Part shown: positions 8,475 through 16,938 of the stretch, one piece after another
How positions within the stretch are numbered: position 1 is the first letter of the stretch
Layout of the letters: each line of letters opens with the position of its first letter
DNA from: Verrucomicrobiota bacterium
GTDB taxonomy: Bacteria; Verrucomicrobiota; Verrucomicrobiia; Opitutales; Opitutaceae
Direction: 5' to 3'
Length of the DNA stretch: 47,024 nt
NCBI GenBank assembly: GCA_026398065.1
Contig: JAPLTR010000688.1
Location: 1-47,024 of the forward strand
The notes under the pieces: model-generated
The model's database searches: none
What the model was told of the DNA's origin: nothing
Seen by the model: the letters and a program-made list of their open reading frames with translations, nothing else
Program-made: the position numbers and the translations under genes

Positions 8475-11400
8475 GGTTTGGGGGAGTCCGGGAGGTAGCG
8501 GGCGACGAATTGGCGGATGGCCTTCATCTTAAAACGCGCGGCCAGATCCAGCACACTCTGGGCGAACGGGCCATATTTTGGGTCGAGGGCCACCAGCGCG
8601 GCGGCGCGCGCGCGGATCCCCACGACGTCGCCCTTGGCGGCAAGATCGTAGAGCGCGACGGCCTCGGCCGGGGGCGGGGCGTGGAGCGCGAGCGGAAAGG
8701 GTGTGCGGGTCTCCTCGGTGTCAGCGATGTGCCAGGCGAGTCCGAGGGCACGCTCGACCGCGGTCCAAAGTTCCTCCTCGCGGAAGGGCTTCGCGAGAAA
8801 CGCATCGCAACCGGCGGCAAAACACTCGTTGCGATCGAGGTCGTACGCGCTCGCGGAAACAGCGATGATCTTCACCCTGGCACCGTCCGGGCTCGCGCGC
8901 AGGCGCCTCGTAGCCTCAAGGCCGTCGATGCCGCCGGGCAGGCGGAGGTCCATCAACACAAGGTCGGGGTGAAATTTCGCGGTCTCGGTAAGCGATCCCT
9001 CGCCGGTGTCCGTCTCAGCGAGCTGAAAGCCTAGTGGGGCGAGCATGTTGACCATGACCGAGCGGTTCGTGGCGTTATCGTCGACGATCAGGATGCGGCG
9101 GCGCGGTCCCTCATAGCCGAGGATGCGGCGCGGGCTGTCGCTGGGAGCCGGCGCCCCCGCAACGCTGGCGACTGGCAACACGACGTCGCACCAAAACCGG
9201 CTGCCCCACCCGGGCTTGCTCTCGACGCGGAGTCGGCCACCCATGCGCTCGACGAGGCTGCGGCTGATCGCGAGGCCGAGCCCGGTGCCCGTGGCGGAGG
9301 CGGCCTGATTTTTACCCACCTGGGTGAAGGGTTCGAAAAGCCGTCCGATGTCTTCCTCGGAGATGCCGGGGCCGGTATCGCTGACGGAAAAACGGATCGC
9401 CTCACCCTCGGCGCGCTGCACGGAGAAGACGACCCCGCCGGCCGCGGTGAACTTCACGGCGTTCGAGACGAGGTTGAACACGATCTGCCTGAGCCGCTGC
9501 TCGTCGCCGCGCACCCAGCGGGGGAGATCGGACGCGACGGCGGTTTCGAAGAGGATGTTTTTTTCCCGCGCACGCGGAGTGAAAACGCGCTCCACCCCCG
9601 CGGCAAACCCGGGCAGGTCGAAATCGGCCGGGTGCAGCTCGATCCGGCCGGCCTCGATTTTCGAAAGGTCGAGCACGTCGTTGATGAGGGCGAGCAGGTG
9701 GTCGGCGGACTCGTGGATGACGCGGACGCCCTCGCGTTGCTTCTCCGAGAGAGCGCTGTCGCGGCGCAGAATCTGGGTGTAGCCGAGGATGCCGTTGAGC
9801 GGCGTCCGCAGTTCGTGCGAGACGCTGGCGAGGAAGTAGCTCTTCGCGCGGCTCGCGGCGTCGGCGGCCTCCTTGGCCTCGCGGAGCGCCCGGGCGGCCT
9901 CGCGCTGCTGCGTGACGTCGGTGGCCACGCCCTCGAAATGGTCGATGTCCCCGCGGGCGTCGCGCACGACGCGGACGGACTCGGAAATCCAGATCGTGCT
10001 GCGGTCGCGACGGTAGATTTCCGAGACGAAATCGGCCACCTCGTCGCTGTCCTGGATCAGCGCGAAGAAGTCGTTCCGGCGGGTTGGCTGCACGTAGATC
10101 TGGTGCGTGATGTCGTTGACGGCGTAAAGCAGGTCCGGGACGGAGGCGTAGCCGAGGATGCGGGCGAGCGCCGGGTTGGCGCTGAGGAAGCGTCCTTCGG
10201 GCGAGGTCACGTAGAGGCCCTCGACGGCGTTCTCGAAGATCGATCGGTAGCGCTGCTCGGCCCGCGCGAGGGCGTCCTCGGCCTGGCGGCGCTGGACCGC
10301 CACGGCGGTCTGCTCCGCCACGAAGTTGAGCAGGCGGAGGTCTTCCTCACCGTAGGCGTCGGCCCGCGTGTAGTCCTGCAGGGCGATGACGCCGAGGGTG
10401 CGGCCCCCGACGATCAGCGGCGCACCGAGCCGTTGGGCGGCAGGCTGCTCAAGCGGCTGATAGTGGCCGCGGGCCCGCAGGAGCGCGGGCAGCTCGGCCG
10501 CGGTGGCCAGCAGCGGGCGCCCGGTCTGCAGGATGTATTCGGTAAAACCGTTGCCGGGCTGGCGCGCCGGTGGAGGCGGGACGTGCTCGTCGACGAAATA
10601 GGGGAAGGACAGCTCCCGCCCGTCGGGGCTGAGGAGGGCGACGTAGAAATTCTTCGCCGACATCAGGCCGTCGACGATGCGGTGGACCTCGGCGAACAGC
10701 ACCCCGAGGTCGCCGCCCGCGAGCACGGTGCGGGAAATCTGGAAAGTCGCGCTCTGCACCTGGTCGCGGCGGCGGCGCTCGGTGATGTCGATCGCGACGG
10801 TGAGCAGGCAGGGCTCGCCGCCGAGTTCAACGATGTCGGCGTTGACGAGGAGCGTGGTGATGCGACCGTCCTTGGCGCGAAAGTCAGCCTGAAGATCCCG
10901 CACATATCCGCGGGCGTCGATCTGGACGTTGAACTCCGCCCGCTGGTGCTCGTGCATCCACAGGTCGATCTCGGCGGTGGTGCGACCGAGGACCTCGTCG
11001 CGCGTGTAACCGCAGCTGCGGGTAAAGGCGGGATTGACCTCGAGGAATTTGCGGTCGGCCACGCGGTTGAGCGACATGAGCGCGGGACTCGAGTGAAAGC
11101 TCTTCTCGAAATAGGAACGCGACTCGCGCTGCGCCGCCTCGACCTGCTGCCGGTGCACGGCGGCGGCGGTCTGGTCGGCGACGAACATCAGCAGCTGGAG
11201 GTCGGCGTCGGAGTAGGCGTTGGCGTTGTGGTAGTCCTGCACGGCGATGACGCCGATTGCCCGGCCCTCCGTCATCAGCGGTGCGCCGAGCCAGAGCGCC
11301 GCAGGTCGACCGGTGGGTTTGTAGCTCCGGTCAGTGCCCAAGATGACCGTGAGCTCGTCCGCGGTGGTGCGGAGGGGCTTGGCGGTGTTGATGACGTATT

Positions 11401-13366
11401 CGGTGAGACCGGCCCCCGGTTTGCGGGTGGCGGCGGGCGTCGAAAACTCGTCCGCATAGTACGGGAATGTCAGCAGCGAGCGGTCGGGCGTGAGGAGGGC
11501 GACGTAGAAGTTTTTCGCCGGCATCAGCCCGCCGATGATGCGGTGGAGTTCCGCGAAGAGGGTCGTGAGATCGCCGCCCGCGAGCACGGCCTGCGAAATA
11601 GCGTAGGTGGCGGTTTGCACCCGCTCGCGGCGGCGGCGGTCGCTGATGTCGATGCCGACGCTGAGCACGCTGGGCGTGCCACCGAGTTCGAGTACGTCGG
11701 CGTTGATCAGGAAGGTGGCGGTCACGCCGTCCTTGGCGCGAAAGTCGGCCTCGAGGTCCCGCACCGCACCGCGTTCGCGAATGTCACGGAGGAACGAGTC
11801 GCGCTGCACCTCGTTGACCCAGAGCTTGATCTGCTCCGGGGTGCGGCCGATGACCTCCTCGCGGGTGTATTCGCAGGCGCGGAGGAAAGCAGGATTCGCC
11901 TCGGTGATCACGCGGTCCGCCACGCGGTTGATCACCATCAGCGCCGGGCTGGAGTGAAAACTTTTCTCGAAGTACGTGCGTGCTTCGCGCTGCGCCGTCT
12001 CGACCTGCTGCCGGTGGACGGCGGCGGCGGTCTGGTCGGCGACGAACAGCAGCAGGCGTTTGTCCTCCTCGGTGTAGGCCGCGGGATTGTGGTAGTCTTG
12101 GACGACGATCGCGCCGATGCCGCGCCCCTCGAACATCAGCGGCGCCCCCATCCATTGCGCGCACGGGCTGCCGCCCGGGGTGTAGTCGCCGCGGGCCCTG
12201 AGGCGGGCGACCACCTCGTCGTCGGTCGCCAGCAGGGCTTCACCGGTGTCGATCACGAACTCGGTCACGCCGTTGCGGGGCTGGCGCGGCGCCGGATGCG
12301 CGATCGTCTCGTCGACAAAATAGGGGAAGGATAGGAGCGAGCGGTCGGCGCTGAGGACGGCGACGTAGAAATTTTTCGCCGGCATGAGCCCGCTGATGAT
12401 GCGATGGACTTTGCCGAGCAGTGTCGGGAGATCGTCGCCGCTGAGGACGGCCTGCGAGATGTTGTAGATGCCGGCCTGCACCTGTTCGCGGCGGCGGCGT
12501 TCCGTGACCTCGATGCCGACGGTGAGCATGCAGGGCTCGCCGCCGAGTTCGATCACATCGGCGTTGAGCAGGAGCGTCCGGACGAAACCGGTGCGGCTCC
12601 GGAACTGCGCTTCCAGGTCCCGGATCGCCCCGGCGGTCCGCAGGCGGCGGATGAATTCGTCGCGCTGCTCGGCGTGGAGCCAGAGGCCCAGCTTGAGCGT
12701 GGTGCTCCCGATGACCTCCTCGCGGGTGTAGCCGGAGCCGCTCAGGAACGCGGGATTGGCCTCGATGATCGTGCCGTCGGAGGCGCGCGCGATCGACATG
12801 AGCGCGGGGCTCGAATGGAAGCTCTTCGCGAAGTACGACTGGGATTCACGCTGGCTGGCGGCCCCGGCGGCGAGCGCGGCATTGGCCCGGGCGAGTTCGG
12901 CGGTCCGCTCGTCCACGAGACGTGCAAGGTCGCGCTGGAGCGCGAGGAGCTCCCCTTCGGTTTGCTTGCGCGCGGAGATATCGCGGAGATGGGCGGTGAA
13001 GATCGGCGGGCCGTCGGTGGCGATCCGCGTGATGGCCAGCTCGACGGGAAATTCGGTGCCGTCGGCGCGCATCGCGGTGATCTCGATCCGGTGGCCGAGC
13101 ATCCGCGGGGCGCCGCCCCCGAGGACGCGTGCCATACCCGCCCGGTGCCCCTCGCGCATCGCGGGCGGCACGATGAGGTCGCTCATCTCGCGACCGAGAA
13201 CTTCCGCGCGCGTGTAGCCGAAAGTCCGCTCCGCGGCGGGGTTGAAATCGATGAACCGTCCCGCGTGGTCGACCGTGACGATGCAGTCGAGCGCAACTTC
13301 CAGAATGCCGGCGAGGTGCGCTTGGAGGCGCGACTGGGCGGCAGGGAGAGAGTCGTCAGGCGGCAT
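8471..13366 (-). CDS. giant hybrid sensor histidine kinase with triplicated PAS-GAF module
   Basis: A 1631-aa soluble kinase. Order: PAS (~15-135), coiled coil (~137-175), three successive PAS-GAF modules (~175-461, 462-748, 749-1035), another PAS (~1045-1165), HisKA with H1184 in SVSHELRTPLNG, HATPase_c (NLVSNAVKF, SDTGPGIS, GTGLGLAIS), a receiver with D1473 in LVLMDLRLPGG, and a ~95-residue helical tail. The modules repeat every 287 codons exactly; each starts with KSFHSSPALM and each GAF contains LMxAKNFYVALL. No transmembrane segment, so the ligands are cytoplasmic (redox, gas or small molecule). It follows the globin and the one-helix peptide on the same strand, which would suit oxygen or nitric oxide sensing, but no heme-binding PAS signature could be assigned. 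Confidence 0.93.
10262..12844 (-). repeat. three tandem 861-bp PAS-GAF coding repeats
   Basis: Units at 12844-11984, 11983-11123 and 11122-10262. The same Met codon (in SSPALM) lies at 12797-12799, 11936-11938 and 11075-11077, exactly 861 bp apart each time. Protein similarity between units is obvious throughout (QRDxF/RAEF, ADFRAKDG, ITERRRR, VHRQQVE), while many third codon positions differ. This is an old intragenic triplication with no net indel, not a recent assembly duplication. Confidence 0.85.
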
Positions 13367-13415
13367 CGGGAGCGGTGGAAAGAGGGAAGGGGAGGCGGGG
13401 GAGGAAAACGGGACG

Positions 13416-13447
13416 CGCCGCCCAGCGCAAGGGGGCGCTGGGCGGCG
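13416..13447 (-). terminator. 13-bp perfect hairpin between the globin unit and the hybrid kinase
   Basis: CGCCGCCCAGCGC (13416-13428) and GCGCTGGGCGGCG (13435-13447) are perfect reverse complements around a six-base loop. On the minus strand only a short T4 follows, some bases away, so it is either a weak terminator after the globin/peptide transcript or a leader structure 50 nt ahead of the kinase start. Confidence 0.45.
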
Positions 13448-13519
13448 GTTAAACCCGACGACTGACGGAAATGGGGACGGGTACGAATCAGCGGAGACCG
13501 GGAACCGCCGCCGGCGTGC

Positions 13520-13624
13520 TCAACGCGAGACCGCGTACAACGCGACAGCCGAGGCGAGGATCACGAGGATCGCGAGGGCGGCCGTCCAGGCGGGCATGGG
13601 GTAGTCTTGATGCAGCGAGGGCAT
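13520..13624 (-). CDS. one-helix membrane micropeptide (34 aa), tentative
   Basis: Minus-strand frame of 35 codons starting MPSLHQDYPMPAWTAALA and ending with Arg before TGA. Residues ~12-32 are a continuous hydrophobic helix (WTAALAILVILASAVALYAV). A second in-frame ATG at 13597 would give 25 aa. No clear Shine-Dalgarno, but the neighbouring globin and 109-aa genes lack one too. It lies 51 nt after the globin gene and 153 nt before the hybrid kinase, on the same strand. Single-helix peptides of this size often accompany respiratory or membrane complexes; no such function is claimed here. The hydrophobic run in an otherwise gene-free gap is the main support. Confidence 0.4.
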   Translation of the reverse strand: MPSLHQDYPMPAWTAALAILVILASAVALYAVSR

Positions 13625-13675
13625 GGGCGAACGGGAGTTAGAGGTTCGACGAGGCACGGGAACGGACGGACGGGA

Positions 13676-14101
13676 TCACGCAGCGGCGGTCTGGGCCGAG
13701 CGCGCAGCGTCGATCATGGTGTTGGCGAGCAGCGTGTAGGTGGCGGTCCAGGCGGCTTTCACGGCGGGCGTGAAATCGGCGCCGAGACCTTTTTCGAGGG
13801 TCCACAGGAGCGCGGCTCCCACCGTGGCGTAGTGGTCCTCGGTCACCCCATAGCCGGCGTGGCGCGCACCGAGCTGGCGCACGGCGGGGACGATGGTGTC
13901 GAGGCGCTCGAGCGCGCCCACGGCGGTCGCGATCATCGCCATGAGCTTGCGGCCCTGCTCGTGCATGTCGCCGCGGAAGAGCGCACGAAGCGAGGGATCG
14001 AGCTCGAAGAGGCGGGCGTAGAAGAGGGACGCGGCCTGGTCGGCGATGGGGACGATCTTGCGGAAAGAATCTTTGACGAGAGTGATGTCGGAGGGAGTCA
14101 T
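13676..14101 (-). CDS. single-domain bacterial hemoglobin (Vgb/flavohemoglobin-type globin)
   Basis: A 141-aa globin without a reductase domain. Proximal heme ligand H81 lies in LGARHAGYGV; the distal position is Gln (Q49 in HEQGRKLM), with F42 at CD1, as in Vitreoscilla hemoglobin and the flavohemoglobin head. The C-terminal helix keeps the VGAALLWTLEKGLG pattern. Such globins bind O2 and NO and help respiration at low oxygen or NO detoxification with a separate reductase. It lies between a small membrane protein (48 nt upstream) and the micropeptide, ahead of the hybrid kinase. ATG 14101 gives the usual N-terminus; no good SD is visible. The cydAB genes ~10 kb away fit a low-oxygen lifestyle. 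Confidence 0.93.
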   Translation of the reverse strand: MTPSDITLVKDSFRKIVPIADQAASLFYARLFELDPSLRALFRGDMHEQGRKLMAMIATAVGALERLDTIVPAVRQLGARHAGYGVTEDHYATVGAALLWTLEKGLGADFTPAVKAAWTATYTLLANTMIDAARSAQTAAA

Positions 14102-14149
14102 GGGCGAGGAGGGATGGAGGGTGGAGGGGCGGAAAAGGGCGGACAGCCA

Positions 14150-14479
14150 TCAGGCGGCGAGGCGGTTGCGCTCGCGGAGGCGGTGGATGATCGGGCGGAT
14201 CTCGATGCCCCGGGGCTCCGTGGGGAGCGTGAGGGGCAGCGGACGGAACTGCGCCCGGGCGCGCAGCACCCGCTGGCGGGCGGGGGTCGGAAGCGCCTTT
14301 GTCGAGCGCGCGTAGTCGCTGACGACGATGACGGCGAAGCCGGCGGTGAAGAGCACCGAGGCGACGACTTCGAAGCGGAGCGGAAGCGCGATGCCCGTGG
14401 CGAGGGAGGCGAGGAAGGCCGAGAGATGGAACGTGGTCATGGGAGGAAGGAGGTCGAGGTGGTTGGTTGAGGCGGTCAT
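14150..14479 (-). CDS. small membrane protein upstream of globin, unknown function
   Basis: A 109-aa protein from ATG 14479, or 96 aa from the in-frame ATG 14440 (MTTFHLSAFL), which would begin directly at the first hydrophobic helix. Two likely membrane helices: ~residues 17-33 and ~38-56 (FEVVASVLFTAGFAVIVV). The rest is basic and Pro-rich (residues 60-109, RARAQFRPLPLTLP). I do not recognise a family. It heads the minus-strand globin unit and is divergent from the LuxR-type response regulator, with 126 nt between their starts. Confidence 0.55.
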   Translation of the reverse strand: MTASTNHLDLLPPMTTFHLSAFLASLATGIALPLRFEVVASVLFTAGFAVIVVSDYARSTKALPTPARQRVLRARAQFRPLPLTLPTEPRGIEIRPIIHRLRERNRLAA

Positions 14480-14605
14480 GATGCCACGAAATGCCGCGGC
14501 GCGGTATGGGCCGGACGGGGGTGGGCCGAACGGCCCACTCGCCGGCCTGCCGCGCCTGCGGCGGGCGCTTTACTTCCCGCGGGCGCAACGGCAGCGTCCC
14601 GGGCT

Positions 14606-15232
14606 GTGAAACGAATTCTGGTGATCGACGACGAAGCGAAGATTCGCACGCACACGGCGGAGCTGCTGCGCCTCGAGGGCTTCGAGGTCACCGAGGCCCG
14701 CAACGGCCGCGAAGGCGCCGACAAGGCCCGCGCCACCCCGCCCGACCTCATCGTGTGCGACATCACCATGCCCGAGATGAACGGCCACCGCGTGCTCGAA
14801 ACGCTCCGCGCCGACCCCCGCACCGCGCACGTGCCCTTCGTGTTCCTCACCGGCTGGGGCGAACAGGAGGACCTCCGCACCGGCATGAACCTCGGCGCCG
14901 ACGATTACCTCGTGAAGCCCGTGGTGCCCGACGAGCTGATCGCCTCCGTGCGCGCGCGCCTGCGCCGCGCCGAACTCGCCGCCGCCGCCGCACCGAAGCG
15001 TCCCGCCGGCGAAGCCACCCCGGCCCAGCTCGAACCGCTCGGGCTCACGCCGCGCGAGGCGGAAGTGCTGTTCTGGGTCGCGCGGGGCAAGACCAACGAT
15101 GAGATCGCGACCGTCCTCGGCATCGGCCTGACGACGGTGAAGAAACACCTGGAGAGCACGTACGCGAAGCTCGGGGTCGAAAATCGCACGACTGCCGCGG
15201 CGATGGCCCTGGAGCGGATGGCGGGCGCCTGA
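14606..15232 (+). CDS. NarL/FixJ-type response regulator (REC-LuxR HTH)
   Basis: A 208-aa regulator from GTG 14606. The receiver spans residues 1-120: IDDE acidic pair (8-10), phospho-acceptor D52 in LIVCDITMPEMNG, FLTGW, VKPV. A short Ala-rich linker leads to a LuxR HTH (~145-205) with LTPREAEVLFWVARGKTN and LGIGLTTVKKHLESTY AKLGV-type helices. It binds DNA as a phospho-activated dimer. No cognate kinase is adjacent on its strand, but the two minus-strand kinases and the globin unit are divergent from it, so it may be the output of that phosphorelay (inference). Confidence 0.93.
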   Translation: MKRILVIDDEAKIRTHTAELLRLEGFEVTEARNGREGADKARATPPDLIVCDITMPEMNGHRVLETLRADPRTAHVPFVFLTGWGEQEDLRTGMNLGADDYLVKPVVPDELIASVRARLRRAELAAAAAPKRPAGEATPAQLEPLGLTPREAEVLFWVARGKTNDEIATVLGIGLTTVKKHLESTYAKLGVENRTTAAAMALERMAGA

Positions 15233-15253
15233 GCCGCATCCGGTTTCGCCCGG

Positions 15254-15586
15254 CTACCGGGCGAACGAATCGGCGTGCTTCGCGAACTGTTTTTCGAGGC
15301 TGCCGCACACCAGCTCGCAGAGCTTGAAGATTGAGGGGTCGGAAATGGTGTAAAACACCTGCAGCCCTTCCTTCCGCCGCGAGAGGATGTGCGCCTGCGT
15401 CAGCGTCTGCAGGTGACGCGAGATGTTGGCCTGCGTGCCGCCGGTCTGCGCAACGAGGGCGTTGACGTTCATCTCGCCCGCGAACAGCGCCTGCAGCAGG
15501 CGCAGCCGCATCGGCTCCGCGAGCACGGCGAAACGCCGGGCCACGTGTTCCAGGGCTGCATCGGAGAGGGGGGCTTGCTTGGCCAT
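15254..15586 (-). CDS. ArsR-family winged-helix repressor of the sulfur/RND operon
   Basis: From ATG 15586 it is 110 aa; an in-frame ATG at 15613 would add nine residues, but the promoter proposed here would place transcription start right at that codon. The winged helix is intact: VLAEPMRLRLLQALFAGEMN, TGGTQANISRHLQTLTQAHI and the wing RRKEGLQVFYTISD. The metal-type CxC motif of ArsR/CadC helix 3 is missing. Cysteines occur only near the C-terminus, C90 and C94 (KLCELVCGSL). Persulfide sensors BigR/SqrR use one Cys in helix 2 and one in helix 5; only the latter region has candidates here. It is divergent from the operon and probably represses both directions. Confidence 0.88.
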   Translation of the reverse strand: MAKQAPLSDAALEHVARRFAVLAEPMRLRLLQALFAGEMNVNALVAQTGGTQANISRHLQTLTQAHILSRRKEGLQVFYTISDPSIFKLCELVCGSLEKQFAKHADSFAR

Positions 15587-15606
15587 CGCAGGTACGGAAC
15601 AGGGGC

Positions 15607-15636
15607 TTGACATAATTTCAACTATATGCGTATATG
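15607..15636 (+). promoter_or_regulatory. sigma70-type promoter for the DUF2892-RND-rhodanese-YeeE operon
   Basis: A perfect -35 TTGACA at 15607-15612 is followed, 18 bp later, by TATATG at 15631-15636 as -10. It points to the 15672 gene, giving a leader of ~30 nt. The -10 lies inside the inverted repeat at 15623-15644, so a bound repressor would block it. Confidence 0.6.
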
Positions 15637-15650
15637 CTCATATAAATCAA
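15621..15650 (-). promoter_or_regulatory. face-to-face promoter for the arsR-type gene
   Basis: Minus strand: -35 TTGATT (15650-15645), 18-bp spacer, -10 TATAGT (15626-15621). Predicted transcription begins near 15613, which favours ATG 15586 as translation start. It overlaps the plus-strand promoter almost completely. Confidence 0.5.
15623..15644. promoter_or_regulatory. AT-rich inverted repeat, probable ArsR-type operator
   Basis: TATATG (15623-15628) and CATATA (15639-15644) are inverted copies separated by 10 bp, with a further TATATG at 15631-15636 between them. In a very GC-rich genome this AT-rich palindrome stands out. Position over both -10 regions fits an autoregulated divergent operator. 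Confidence 0.6.
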
Positions 15651-15671
15651 GCCTGCCGTGATTCCGCCCCC

Positions 15672-15902
15672 ATGAAAATCGAATCCCTCATCCGCCTCCT
15701 CGCCGGTGTCGTCACCCTCGTCGGCGTGGCCCTGACGCACTTCGTCAGCCCCTGGTGGCTGCTCCTCCCCACGTTCGTCGGCCTCAACCTCATCCAGTCC
15801 GTCTTCACCGGCTTCTGCCCGCCCAGCCTGATCCTCCGCCAGCTCGGCTGGCTCGGCGACGACGGCATCATCCACTGGGGCGGCCGGAAGCCCCAGCGCT
15901 GA
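15672..15902 (+). CDS. DUF2892 (YgaP-type transmembrane) protein
   Basis: A 76-aa membrane protein from ATG 15672 with two helices (~7-24 and ~28-47) and the family motif around FTGFCPPSLILRQLG (C49). DUF2892 is the membrane anchor that in E. coli YgaP is fused to rhodanese and is frequent in sulfur-trafficking operons under ArsR-type control. Here it is the first gene after the operator, with a separate rhodanese four genes downstream. A second DUF2892 gene closes the operon. Its molecular role is unknown. Confidence 0.85.
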   Translation: MKIESLIRLLAGVVTLVGVALTHFVSPWWLLLPTFVGLNLIQSVFTGFCPPSLILRQLGWLGDDGIIHWGGRKPQR

Positions 15903-15912
15903 CCCTCCCGCC

Positions 15913-16938
15913 GTGAATCTCCGCTTCCTCCTGATTCTCTCCTCGGCGGTGTCGCTGTGGGCCGGTTGCTCCCGCCATGAGCGGCCCGCCGCGGGCGAAG
16001 TGCTGCCCGCGATCCGCGTTCGGACGGCCGCTGTGCAACGCGAAACGCTTCCGCTCGCCGTCGAAACCACGGGAACCGTCCGCGCCGTGGAGCGCGCCGC
16101 CATCGCCGCCAAGGTGTCGGGCACGATTTCAAGCCTGCCACTGGTCCTCGGCCAGCAGGTGAGGGCGGGCGAGGTCCTCCTCACCATCTCCGCCGCAGAA
16201 CTGACCGCCCGGGTCGCGCAGGTCCGGGCTGAGATCGCCCAGGTCGAGCGCGAGCTCGCCCGCGAGCGCACGCTGTTCTCCACCGGGGCCGGCCCCGCCG
16301 ATGCGGTCAAAACCCTCGAGGATCGCCTTGCCCTCGCCACCGCGGCGATGCGCGAAGCCGAGACGATGGTGGCGTATACGAGCGTGCGGGCGCCATTCGC
16401 GGGGACCGTCACCCGAAAATACGTCGAGGCCGGCGACTATGCCTCGCCCGGTGCTCCGCTGCTGCAGCTCGACGGCCGCAGCCGTTTCGAAATCGAGGTG
16501 GGTATCCCCGAGTCTCTCGCCGCCGGGCTCACCGTCGGCACCGCGCTGGAGGTCGAGCCCGGCCCGGGTCCGGCCCGCGTCAGTGCCCCGATCGCGGAGC
16601 TCTCCTCGGCCGCCGACTCCGCCGCCCGGACGATCACCGCCAAACTCGCCGTCCCCACCGGCACCTCCGTGCGCGCCGGGCAGTTTGTCCGGGTCTTTCT
16701 CCCGGGCGCACCGGTGACGGTCCTACTCATCCCGGGAAATGCCGTCTCCCTGTTCGGTCAGATGGAACGCGTGTTCGTCGTCGGCGAAAGGGACCGCGCC
16801 TCGCTCCGGTTGGTAAAAACCGGCGCCACCCACGGTAACCGCGTGGAAATCCTCTCCGGCCTTGAGCCGACCGATCGCGTCGTCCTCGACCCGTCCACGA
16901 CGCTCCGTGACGGTCAGCCGCTTACCCTTGCCCCGTGA
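15913..16938 (+). CDS. RND efflux periplasmic adaptor (membrane fusion protein)
   Basis: A 341-aa HlyD/AcrA-type adaptor from GTG 15913. The leader ([19 protein letters not shown]) ends at C19 in a weak lipobox, so a lipoprotein is likely. It has lipoyl halves ([37 protein letters not shown]), a helical hairpin (~90-145) and beta-barrel/membrane-proximal domains to ~335. It links the inner-membrane pump to an outer-membrane channel. Its stop overlaps the start of the RND gene (GTGA), so the two are coupled. No TolC-type channel is in the operon; one must be supplied elsewhere. Confidence 0.92.
   Translation: MNLRFLLILSSAVSLWAGCSRHERPAAGEVLPAIRVRTAAVQRETLPLAVETTGTVRAVERAAIAAKVSGTISSLPLVLGQQVRAGEVLLTISAAELTARVAQVRAEIAQVERELARERTLFSTGAGPADAVKTLEDRLALATAAMREAETMVAYTSVRAPFAGTVTRKYVEAGDYASPGAPLLQLDGRSRFEIEVGIPESLAAGLTVGTALEVEPGPGPARVSAPIAELSSAADSAARTITAKLAVPTGTSVRAGQFVRVFLPGAPVTVLLIPGNAVSLFGQMERVFVVGERDRASLRLVKTGATHGNRVEILSGLEPTDRVVLDPSTTLRDGQPLTLAP

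Noticed and set aside
9632-12334. 900-codon open frame on the plus strand
   Set aside because: Antisense to the hybrid kinase; the protein is rich in Val/Gly/Asp/Arg repeats that mirror high-GC codons and has no family motif.
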